Source: Massospora cicadina (Eukaryota > Entomophthoromycota > Entomophthoromycetes > Entomophthorales > Entomophthoraceae). Taken from it: a stretch of DNA of 64,000 nt. Made by a program: the position numbers and the translations under genes. This document shows positions 1 through 9,139 of the stretch, piece after piece. Every line of letters begins with the position of its first letter. Positions within the stretch are counted from its first letter, which is position 1. The DNA is taken from contig JAKSZP010014873.1 of the NCBI GenBank assembly GCA_022478985.1, positions 16,435 to 80,434 on the forward strand, written 5' to 3'. Under the pieces are notes generated by a model. That model searched no databases, was not told where the DNA came from, and saw only the letters and a program-made list of their open reading frames with translations.

Positions 1-795
1 TGTGATGCCCTCCTTGATGGGGCATACGTTCACCTTATGGCAGAAAACATCACAGTGGGTTCAAATGGGGGTCGCGCTGTCCACGGTCACCCAGAATGGG
101 TGGGTGGTATGCCCTGCAATATCAATAAAAGTGGAGTGCAGGATCTGGGTTAGGTCCTTCGCGATCTCCTCATTTTGGGTCAGAACTGCAATGGCTTTGC
201 CGGTGCACAGGTGTGGCATCAGCGTGAAGCGTTGCATTTCAAAGATTGTATTTCGCCATATATAGAGACCATCTTTCAGGTGTTGTTCCAAATTGACACT
301 TTACCATAGTAGGTAAAAAGTTGAACATGAGGAAAATTTGGTTTGATTTTGTCCATCTGGTGCATTTAGTTTCGATAACTCATTCCCCTTCAGGGAGGTC
401 GACCACTACGCGCACCGCTGCAGCCTCATCTGCTGCCGTTTTGCTTTTGAAACCTAGGTCCAGCCAACCACGTGACATGGAGTGAGTTGCAACGTACACC
501 GCAGTCAGGAAAATTGTGTGTACATATTCACAAAATTTTTCCCATAAGGCCGTTTTTTGGATGTCCAGAAACATGCAGAATCCAAATTCCACCAACAAAA
601 GTGGTTGAGAGTGTGGCGTGTTGATGTACTGGTTGCATCGTGCTTGCCATGCGAGTATCTCCGGAGAAATAGTGACCGCCAGTTTCTTAGTATTTTTGTC
701 AATTCCACCAGATTCTCCGGGGCATTTTCAAACGTTAGAGGCCGCAGGCCTTCCACCTGCTCCTCTTACCTTGCTTGCCAACTGCTCCCTGACAT
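1..795 (-). pseudogene. LINE-A ORF1 protein (RRM-like plus CCHC), broken fragment
   Basis: ORF1 of LINEs encodes an RNA-binding protein that coats element RNA. The start codon (CAT on the plus strand at 793-795) is in the same context as in A2, A3 and A4. Compared with A2, one G is missing in the codons after the start, so the frame is lost within ten residues and the original frame closes at a stop near 728. The stretch at 61-291 still reads the conserved block containing MPHLCTGKAIAVLTQNEEIA and the sequence just before the zinc knuckle. It cannot make a protein as it stands. Confidence 0.75.
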
Positions 796-889
796 GGGCG
801 CAGACTAATCTCCTCTGTGAGATTATCAAACTAGATTCAGTCTTGAATTGAATAAGTTGCAATAGTGATTGCAACGAGAAAGAAAAGTT
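1..889 (-). mobile_element. LINE family A, copy A1, 5' portion
   Basis: This is the 5' end of a non-LTR retrotransposon read leftward and cut by the window edge. It matches copies A2 (6178 on), A3 (up to 14299) and A4 (up to 50387) over its whole length. Its outer end at about 889 carries the family signature CTTTTCTTTCTCGTTGCAA in minus orientation and the terminal hairpin at 856-875. Only the 5' UTR and part of ORF1 are present. The TSD cannot be checked because the 3' end lies outside the window. The right flank is decayed gypsy sequence. Confidence 0.85.
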
Positions 890-1079
890 ACTAATGTTTA
901 CTTTAAAGCACCAGAGAGTGATCACCTTTACTCTTAATTGTGCCACCAAAAGAAGCTTGGCAGATGAAACTGAAAATATATAGAGTGTCCTGAGGAGATG
1001 TTCTAAAGACACCTGGCATGTCGATGGAAATCTATAAAAGAAGATACAAAACAAATGGGGCCCCCTATATATGGCCTAT

Positions 1080-2077
1080 TGACCGCATGGAGTTAGTAAT
1101 GAAGGCTCACAAGCAAGTGGGCCATGGAAATTTTCCAAAAAATGCTGACATACCTGAAAGATAAGTTCTACTGAGAGTGCATGTCAGATGAAGTGCACCA
1201 AGCCTTGAAGTTGTACATACCTTGATCAAATTTGAACCCGCTGGAGAAGCAATTAAAGTTTATGTTAACTTCTCCACAGCGCCATTCAGTAATGCCTCAA
1301 TTGCCGTGGTGGGACCCTTTTTTAACTGCCTCCACTGGATCAAAGTTTGTCCTAGTTGCGATTGACCACTTCACCAAGTGGTTTAAGGCCTTCATGGTCA
1401 AGGCATACATCATAAAGTCCACTACTCATTTCCTGTAAAATCAAGTTATAATGAGCCATGGTTGCCGTCAAGTTTTATTGTCTAACAATGGGAAGAACTT
1501 TATTTCAGACGTGATAAGAAATCTGATGGATCTAGTGGGAGTAAAGCAGGAGTTCATTACCCCTACACTCCATCCTCAAATGACAGTGCTGAACAAGAGA
1601 ATGAAACCTTAGAAGGGATTTTGAAGAATATGGTCCTAAATTTCAAGTCAAAATGTGATTAGTTGCTGCCCTCAGCGTCGTTGGCTTACCAGGTGAGTCA
1701 CACCAAGTGATTGGGAGGTCCCTTTTCAAATCCTTGTATGGGAGAGAGGCAGCTCTGCTGACACTCCTTGCATCAACTATAACAGCAGGCCATAAGGATC
1801 TGCCGCCTGGAAGCTACCATCAGGAGTTAGCTGATGAGCTTATAAGAATTCAGCTAGAGGCTTCAAACAACATTGGGCGACTATACCTCAAAGCCAATAG
1901 GAGAGTCAGAGATTCACTAGGCTACTGGCTTTCGTCCTAGGAGACAAGGTTTATTTCTAGAATTTGTGAGAAAACAACCAGAGAAATTTCAGGTCATTTG
2001 GACTGGGCCTGCCACTGTCTTATTTGAAGAGAGGAGCGGAATACTTCATCTGGGATGACAATACTAACATTGTGTTC
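1080..2077 (+). pseudogene. Gypsy integrase, degenerate (G0)
   Basis: Integrase inserts retrotransposon cDNA. The zinc-binding region is recognisable around 1085-1190 (KAHKQVGHG, then a YWEC-like block). The catalytic core start lies at 1290-1400, reading STGSKFVLVAIDHFTKWFKA. Further stretches follow in shifting frames, including the region around the third catalytic residue (1560-1610) and the C-terminal segment at 1707-1940 with LYGREA. Several stops (for example near 1438 and 1660) and frameshifts break it. HAL-1 then interrupts the C-terminus. Confidence 0.7.
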
Positions 2078-4026
2078 TTTGGAAAAATTCTCTCTCAACT
2101 CACTCACTTTTGTCGAATCATAATTTTAAATTTAGTAAAAACAGCTCCACTTGTCATCGCCCTATTCAAGTTAACTATTTTAATGCATTTAATGCCCGCT
2201 GCCCCATGTGGAGCAGTGGTGCGCCACCTCCTAATGTTTTTTGGCCATTGCCTTAAGTTGCTCGTCTAGATAAGCTAGCTCTCCAAATTCTTCAGCACGC
2301 TATGTCCTGCCTAAGGACTTAGCCTTATATCTTGCCCAAACTCAGGCAGTGCCATGTTGCCTCTTGTGCTCCCCCAGAGCAACATGCGATTTGGTATTTG
2401 GGTTTAATATGGTAAATTGTTCCCTTATTCAGATAAAGCCATTATCAAATTATCCCAGGCTGTTATGCAGCCTGCAGGCTTCATTAACTTCCACCCCTTC
2501 AAGGGGTATCTTGATCTTGGCTTCCCAAGTGAAGCTGATGCTGAAGTAGCAGCTACCATCACCCTGGTGTTCCAGGGCACCCCCTCCCAACTACTCGTAC
2601 CCAGTTGCTTACTGATACCACTCCTGTGGTTCAGTTTGCAGGCCTCCTTACCCACCTACCACCTAAATTTTAACTGATGAAATTATCACTAGATTATTGG
2701 AATATGGTTCCGATCACATGATACAATTTGTAGTTCCCAATGAAGCCACTAGCCTTGCAGGTCCCCGCGCCTTTGTGACTATTCGTCCAGTATCAACAGA
2801 AATAGCCCTCTTAATCCCCTCTTGCACCATTATCACCGCTGCCCAATACCATCCTTTTTGGGCTCAAGTGGATGGAAGGCGCACCATTTTGCCCTACCTG
2901 TTTTGAACTGGACCATCTGGAATGGTGCTGCCCCTCCAACTCACAAGCCATGACATCCACACCTGACTCTTTGCACAATGAACCCATAGCTGATCCAATA
3001 ACATTTTTTTGAATGTGGCACTATCATTCCCCCACCTCCCCCTGAAAGTGGTAGCCACAGCAACCACTGAATCAACCAACCAAAAATTACCTCAACTTAC
3101 CTCTTCTCCTGAACCCACCAATAAGGAGCCAGAATGGACTAAAGTAAATTCTAAACCATCCTTACAGACAAACGCAACAGATAATACATATGCAAATAAC
3201 CCAATCAAATTCAACCAAAATCCATGGGATTATTTGGTTGAGATTGATGAATTGGGCGAGCTTATCCCTGATTCCAAATGGGCTTGGCCCCTCCATTTGA
3301 AATGTAACTCAATACTGATTATGTGGCCCAATTCCAAAAGCGTCACTATGTGCCTCGCCCTGATGCCACCCCATTCAAAAGTGACCACCAACTAGCTGAG
3401 GAGGCTGTTGACTCCCCCAAATGTTGCCCAACCTGTAAAGCTGTTGCAAAATCAGTTGCAGTACAGGCTACGGGCCTGCTACCTCCTAACCTACCTAGTA
3501 CCATGCTTCCAAAACGGAAAAAAGACCACCTCCAATACTATCAGGAAGCAAATTCAGCAGTTCAAAAAGCTGCAGCGGTTGCAAAGTTTGACCCAAAAAC
3601 CCACATTACCCACAACAACCTTGCAACTATTGCCACCCTGCCTAAAGTATGCCTTGAGGCGGAAAAGCACTTGCAGACTATATTAACACACTCCTCATTG
3701 CACAAATTGAGTTGCAAGCACTTCTCGGTTATCTTGACCCCCATTTCCATGATGCGCCCACACCATTGCTATCAGCTTTGTGCTGCTAAATGTCCACAAC
3801 AGATGAGGAAGAAGAGCCTCCCAATCCCCCTTCACTCACCGCCATGGATGTATAGTGGTTTCCATTTTTAACTTGGTTGGTGTGTTTTGTTTGAATTTTA
3901 TGTCAGCTTGAGTGGATCTATCTGCCTTGTTTCAACTTTGTTTTATTTTCTTTTATTTTTAAGTTTTAGCTCATTTAGGCATTGTTAATGTCCATCCCCT
4001 GGTCGTCTTGCCTCAGTTAAATAAAA
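2078..4026 (+). mobile_element. HAL-1: ORF1-only non-LTR element, full length
   Basis: This is a 1.95-kb element flanked by the 12-bp TSD aacattgtgttc at 2066-2077 and 4027-4038. Its 5' end (TTCTCTCTCAACTCACTCAC) resembles the 5' ends of HAL-2 and HAL-3. Its 3' end reads TCCCCTGGTCGTCTTGCCTC, then a run ending in AAATAAAAA. It holds only an ORF1-like reading region. There is no endonuclease or reverse transcriptase, so it must have been moved by another element. The name HAL follows the mammalian half-L1 precedent and is descriptive only. Confidence 0.82.
2336..3871 (+). pseudogene. HAL ORF1 protein with CCHC knuckle, broken
   Basis: The reading region aligns with HAL-2 and HAL-3. The N-terminal block contains QAVMQPAGFINFHPFKGY (about 2455-2512). 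An RRM-like middle follows. A zinc knuckle lies at 2890-2931 (CPTCFELDHLEWCC; C-x2-C-x4-H-x4-C). A low-complexity T/P/S linker is next, then a conserved C-terminal domain at 3383-3600 (SDHQLAEEAV, CCPTCKAVAKSVA, QYYQEANSAVQKAA). At least three frames are needed to read it, so this copy is dead. The C-terminal domain matches nothing I recognise. RNA binding is inferred from the knuckle. Confidence 0.65.
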
Positions 4027-4250
4027 AACATTGTGTTCAATAGAGTGCACGCTTGGCATCTCAGATCATTCCACAGATCTTGCCTTAAGATGGGAAGCGT
4101 CATGGATGAGGCCATTACTGGTTCATAAGATCATTCCTTGACCAGTGGAAATAATTAAAAATTTCACCCCAAACTGGCGGAGGAACAGGGGACCAATCCA
4201 CCGTGGATGGGGGTGAACGAGCCCCTTTTTTATATATTTGGGCAAGTAAG

Positions 4251-4967
4251 AAAAAGTTTTCTATCAACATTGGGATGATGTCATGCGCAATAATTTTCAC
4301 CCTAGCGATTCAGAGGATCTAGCATATGAAGATGACGCCGCTGCAAAAATTCAGTATGATATCAACTCCCTTATATACCTTTAGGGTAACAAAATAATTT
4401 TCAATTTGCTGATGACACTATAATGAGCAACCAAATTACGTTGACAAGAGCATTTGAGGATTGAAATTAAATATAACCAAATCTGGCAACCATCTAAACT
4501 TAAAATTGCTCAAAAATATGATGAAAGGTGCATCAGAGAAGTGTTATCCGTCAAGCCTAAGTTGAGAAGGGTATCACCAAATTTAGTAATAAAACAATAT
4601 CAGCAGAAGGTACAACGGCCCACAACCCAGAAGCAAAGAAGGATTAATGGGCTTTGAACATCCATGTTCAGGAATAACCGCCATGAGAAGGATCTCATGA
4701 CTACAGGAATTGGGCCAAATGGATGAGGACACTAAAGAAGTAGTCAGAAGACGTTTAACTAGAGGATTCTGAAAGTCCCCCTATTTTGAAACAAAAATTC
4801 CTAATTATTTTACAATATCTCATTCATTTTGTAATTGATTTTCCCTTAAAGTATAAAATACTTCAATTTTTATCTTAATAAGAAAAATTTTCACAGAATC
4901 TAAGTTTTACTTTTTCCTCGCACTTATAATTACTTAAGTTAATTTATTACCAGTACCCAATCTGGGT
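4251..4967. other. Unassigned AT-rich stretch between G0 and G2
   Basis: No recognisable gene is present. A short plus-strand open stretch at about 4262-4383 (containing HPSDSEDLAYEDDAAAKIQ) may be the tail of G0 pol. Another at 4454-4657 is basic and matches nothing I know. The AT-rich part at 4790-4960 has a TATA-like TATAAAATAC (about 4852) and could be LTR debris of G0. I could not find a matching partner LTR in the window. Confidence 0.4.
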
Positions 4968-5439
4968 CTCAGCGTAACAGTTTTCATAACTGTCACTGAA
5001 ATCTGAATTGGGCTTTAAGCTGAAAACTAGCGGAGAGGTCAAAAAACAAAATAGATGGAGGGTATAGACTACTTCATTGTGTATGAAAGCGTCAATACCT
5101 ATAGGGCGTGTGGGAACATAGTGCCTTAAGGACCTCTGTGACCCTTCAAGATCAGGATCTTTTACTAACTTTCTTATTAACCACCTGGATGGTGCCCTCA
5201 TTGCACTGTGTTGACCTTGTGACCGCAGCAGTGGGGGTCAAGCCTCTTGTGATTTTGGAAGCAGGGACGGGATTCCTGAAAGTGGCTCCATCAATTCTCA
5301 TATGCATGATGCTTTCTGATTTAATATGGTTTTGGTGCCTTCAAAATAAAATTCTGTTTGCACTGGTTTGAGAGTCAATTGGTCAAGATTCAACTTGGGA
5401 GTAGGTTTTTCAGCTTGCTCGTCATCTCAAATCCTGACA
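4968..5439 (-). repeat. G2 3' LTR
   Basis: This aligns along nearly its whole length with 44343-44816, for example ATGGTGCCCTCATTG and CTCAAATCCTGACA in both. The inner edge ends in CA at 5439 and is followed at once by the complement of a polypurine tract. The outer edge is approximate (within about 10 bp) because the two LTRs diverge there. Divergence between the two LTRs is visible in every line of the alignment. Confidence 0.78.
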
Positions 5440-5458
5440 TCGCCCCCTCAAGATCCTG
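5440..5458 (-). promoter_or_regulatory. G2 polypurine tract
   Basis: On the minus strand the bases just before the 3' LTR read TTGAGGGGGCGA, a purine-rich plus-strand primer site. Gypsy G1 (17182-17196) and G3 (52401-52416) have equivalent tracts at the same place. Confidence 0.7.
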
Positions 5459-5460
5459 TT

Positions 5461-6049
5461 GGAGGGGGTTATAGGTTTGGAGGAACTGGCCATGCACCTG
5501 ATTCACCACTGTCCCCTGATTGATGTTGGCAATGGAGTACTCATAGTTCACCTTATAAATGACTTTATAAGGTCCATATTAAATAACGTCAAGATTATTC
5601 TGTCAATCTCTGGGTCAGTAGTGATAAAAGAGAATGAGGTTACCTAATTGAAAAAAGGGTAAGGGGGTCAGCCAACAATAAAAATTGGGATGTCTCCATT
5701 CTAGTGGTGGTGACAATACCTTGCATGTCTAGGGCTTAAAGCCATACAATTTCATTGTCCAAGGCCTTAAAGTTAAATTGTAGTTCTCAAGAGCGGAGGT
5801 TTTGAGCAAAGGCTGTATGCTACTTGGGAGCCAGGGAAGACGTCCATACAGAGCTTCAAAGGGGGACATTTTAATAACTCAGTGGTAGCTTATTTGGTAG
5901 GCAAGCAACGCGCTGAGTAGATAATTATTTCAGTGGGTAGGGTCAGAGGCGACCATCTTCTGTAAAATAGAGACAAGAGTACCATTAGTGCGTTCCTCCA
6001 CCACATCAAGTGATGGATTGTAAGGGACAGTGAAACATTGGTTAGTGCC
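5461..6049 (-). pseudogene. Gypsy integrase C-terminal part (G2)
   Basis: Read on the minus strand, this contains CFTVPYNPSLDVVEERTNG, the region around the third catalytic residue (E) of integrase. LLAYQISYH and MSPFEALYGR follow, the usual tail of fungal gypsy integrases. Stops and frame changes interrupt it. G1 inserted just upstream (in coding sense) and duplicated GTGCC (6045-6049 and 30022-30026). The coding sense continues at 30060 and then 32795. Confidence 0.72.
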
Positions 6050-6192
6050 TGTTGTAAATTTGAATGATATTGCTAGGATCCGTTGAGCTACTCACACAGG
6101 TCAAGCCCTCTGAGCAACGGATGGATAATGTGAAAATTTTTGGTCCTTCAGATGAACTTAAAATATATTTAAAAATAAAACTTTTCTTTCTC

Positions 6193-6212
6193 GTTGCAAA
6201 CACTTTTGCAAC
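6193..6212 (+). promoter_or_regulatory. LINE-A/D 5'-terminal hairpin
   Basis: A perfect 8-bp inverted repeat with a 4-base loop, GTTGCAAA-CACT-TTTGCAAC, lies about 16 bases from the element 5' end. Counterparts are at 856-875 (A1), 14265-14284 (A3), 50353-50372 (A4) and 34373-34393 (LINE-D). It is probably an RNA structure of the 5' UTR; its role is unknown. Confidence 0.6.
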
Positions 6213-6272
6213 CTATTCAATTCAAGACTGAATCTAGTTTGATAATCTCACAGAGGAGATTAGTCTACGCCC

Positions 6273-7684
6273 ATGTCAGGGAACAGTTGGGCAAGCAAGG
6301 TAAGAGGAGCAGGTGGAAGGCCCGCGTCCTCCAACGTTCAAAAACGCCCTGGAGAATCTGGCGGAATAGACAAAATCTTAAAAAACTGGTGGTCACGATT
6401 TCCCTGGAGATACTCGCATGGCAAGCACAATGCAACCAGTACATCAACACGCCACATTCCCAACCACTTTTGTTGGTGGAATTTGGAGTCTGCGTGTATC
6501 TGGACATCCAAAAAATGGCCTTATGGGAAAAATTTTGTAAAGATGTACACAAAATTTTCCTAACCGCGGTGTACGTTGCACCTCACTCCATGTCATGCGG
6601 TTGGCTAGACCTAGGTTTTGAAAGCAAAAAAGCAGCAGACAAGGCTGCAGCGGTGCGCATAGTGGTTGACCTCCCCAAAGGGCAACAGGTCGTCGAAACC
6701 AAACGCACCAGATGGACAAAATCAAACCTAATTTTCCTCACGTTTGACTTCTTGCCTACTATGGTAAAACGTGACACTTTGGAACAAAACTTGAAAGATG
6801 GTCTTGCCATATATGGCGAAATACAATCTTTTGAAATGCAACGCTTCACGCTGATGCCACACCTGTGCACCGGCAAAGCCATTGCAGTTCTGACCCAAAA
6901 TGAGGAGATCGCGAAGGACCTAACCCAGATCCTGCACTCCACTTTTATTGATATTGCAGGGCATACCACCCACCCATTCTGGGTGACCGTGGACAGCGCG
7001 ACCCCCATTTGAACCCACTGTGATGTTTTCTGCCATAAGGTGCACGTATGCCCCATCAAGGAGGGCATCACATTCCAAGAGCACCCCTCAGCGGCCATGG
7101 CCAACGGAGAGGCGCACTACGAACCAACTGCAAGCACCAAGGAGGCTTTCCCGTGGGGAGCACAAGGCTGCTACCTATTGGTAAAGCCTATCTCCCCACA
7201 AGAATGGAAGAAGGCCAAGCAGGCCCATAGGGCCGCAGCTAAGGAAACGGCCAAGGCCACCACCGCTATCCCACACTCACAATGCCAGGAGGACATGGAA
7301 ACCTTCACGGTGGAAGCAACTCAGGAATCCATCAACCAATCAGATTGAGAATCCCATGCCAAGTGGGCCACTCAATCCGAGGATCCTATGGGAGACTTGA
7401 TCTCACCCAATCGTTGCACCCAAGCTCCAGTTGAAACTGGCTTGGGACCTATCCCAACTGAAGAAAATTTTTTGACCCGCTCAACAGTGCACCGAACTCA
7501 TCCACACCACAAAAAATTTGTCCGACGTCAGAAAACAAAAAGCAAAGGCCAAAGCCAATGTGACTCTTTCTGCAAAAATCAACAAAAATCTGATAGCATT
7601 GCTGCTAACACCCGCACTGTCATAAAAGCCCATGGGGACCTAGAAGAGGCTGGTGGGCCCGAGGGCCCACTCCCTCACACCTAA
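6273..7684 (+). pseudogene. LINE-A ORF1 protein (A2)
   Basis: The start at 6273 is preferred because the same ATG context occurs in all four A copies. An RRM-like region follows (LTFDFLPTMVKRDTLEQ to MPHLCTGKAIAVLTQ, about 6735-6900). Then comes a zinc knuckle at about 7009-7053 and a K/A/Q-rich tail. Lesions: a frameshift near 6385, a stop replacing the first knuckle cysteine (TGA at 7011-7013) and a stop at 7346-7348. The reading region ends at TAA 7682-7684. The family role, nucleic-acid binding and RNP formation, is inferred from related LINE ORF1 proteins. Confidence 0.75.
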
Positions 7685-7693
7685 GGTGCAATG
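7671..7693 (+). promoter_or_regulatory. ORF1 stop / ORF2 start junction with palindrome
   Basis: ORF1 ends with TAA (7682-7684) and ORF2 starts at ATG 7691-7693. The gap is GGTGCA, and both ORFs are in one frame. The stop sits in CACCTAAGGTG, which is a perfect GCACCTAAGGTGC palindrome in A4 (48883-48895) and LINE-D (35820-35832). The arrangement suggests reinitiation or readthrough for ORF2 translation (inference). Confidence 0.6.
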
Positions 7694-9013
7694 GGGGAAA
7701 CCTTCACCATAGGGATGTTGAATATCGCCAGACTCAAGGCCTCCCCATCCTGGGCTAGGAAACTGAGTTTTTTACAACACAATTTAACCATGGATATCCT
7801 GGCCATCCAGGAGTCCCACTGTCCATGAGGCTCTGAAGAAACTTGGAAAACCATGCTCCTCCCATCCCTATCCTTTTGGTTGAAGCACTATGGGGTGCTA
7901 ATTCAGAAAAATAATTTTTTCAAATTTGTATCCTCAGAAACATTCCTAAATGGCTGAGTGCTCCTCATCACCTTCTCGTGGGCCAATGTAGTGCATGCAA
8001 TCGTCAATATCTATGCCCTAAACGGTGCACACATGCGTCAGGAACTTTTCTTGTTGGTCAAATCCCTCCCACTACCCCCTGACTCTTTCCTAGTCGGCGA
8101 CATGAACTGTTGGCTAACCTCACCAACGGACTGGTGGCCTCCCTCACCCCATGCCCCACAGGGTCACGTAGAACTATGCGTTCTAAAGGCCACCCTTGGG
8201 TTAATGGATGTGCTGCCGTGACATGCCCCACTGCTCGAAAACATGATGATTCCCCACATCCACAATGACCAATTAAGGTCCATGACCCGCATCAATCTTA
8301 TTCTAACACCGGCGAAATTCCAACCCCACATCTCCCACTTCAAAACAATGTGAAATGGAATTCTCCGACCACTGACTGGTCTCAATAACCTACCACCTTC
8401 CTGTCACAGGTGCTAAGGCCCCTCATTGGTGCAAAATCCGCCCCCCGAGATTGCATCTCCAGGATTTTCCGTGTGGGTGGAAGAGGCGACTTTGGCAAAA
8501 AAGTTTGTTGCACCGTTTTGCGTGGACCCCATTTCCACATGGGCAACTTTCAAAGAGGACAACATCTGCCACTCTCGCCATCTCTCCTCCAAATGCTCAT
8601 GAGCCACATTAGTGGTTATCTCGCGCGCTCTGGCAGAATTGGCACACTTGGAGTCCAAATTCCAGCTACAGGATACAGCCCTGCATGGGGCTGGAAGTGG
8701 GCGGAGGCGCCCGCCCACCTCAACGCACTCGAAAGGCAACACAAACATTGGGTTTGTGTTCAATACAGGGCCACACGCATCACAAAAGGCAACAAGTACA
8801 CCGCATATTTCTTAAAAAAATTTTGCACCACGCCAGAGTGTGGCCTGCTCACAGGTGCGAAGATTGGATAATTCTATTGTGGATACACCAGCTGAATTGG
8901 CAATCAAAACGCAAAAATATTACTCCAAGTTGTACCGAGCCAAACCAATTCAGCCAGCTGAAGTGGCGGAATTTCTTGACCGAGCTCATGTCCACACCAT
9001 GTTCTGATACTTG
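7691..9013 (+). pseudogene. LINE-A ORF2 N-terminal part: APE endonuclease (A2)
   Basis: The APE-type endonuclease nicks target DNA to prime reverse transcription. Motifs in order: ILAIQESH (metal-binding E) near 7798, VGDMNCW near 8094 (usually GDFN), and MTRINLIL near 8284. In the last, the expected D is N; A3 still reads MTHIDLIL. The SDH motif region near 8350 is damaged. The linker to RT follows, up to the A3 insertion. Several stops break the frame. Coding sense continues at 14316. Confidence 0.72.
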
Positions 9014-9139
9014 GAAATAATGAATTTAAATTTTAAATTTATTGTGGGGAAGGCTGACCATGGGATGGAAACTTCCGAATATGATGCAGGAAAGATAAAC
9101 TTAGTACCAGGGGAGGCACCACAGAGAAGCGATGCTATC

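Larger units (their letters stand above)
890..4250 (+). mobile_element. Gypsy remnant G0 (plus strand), interrupted by HAL-1
   Basis: This is a decayed plus-strand gypsy pol segment. It runs from the end of LINE-A1 to about 2077, and resumes at 4039 after HAL-1. Frame is kept across the insertion: the codons before it read NIVF and the first codons after it read NRVHAWHLR, a typical integrase C-terminal pattern. No LTR can be assigned with confidence. The distal end is uncertain because coding signal fades after about 4250. Confidence 0.6.

Noticed and set aside
4398..4420. QFADDTI, resembling a LINE RT catalytic box
   Set aside because: No other RT block surrounds it and the region lies after gypsy integrase sequence, so it is taken as chance.
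6265..6725. Antisense open frames across LINE ORF1 regions (also at 49541-49928 and 13200-13860)
   Set aside because: They are mirror readings of the LINE ORF1 genes, conserved only because the sense protein is.
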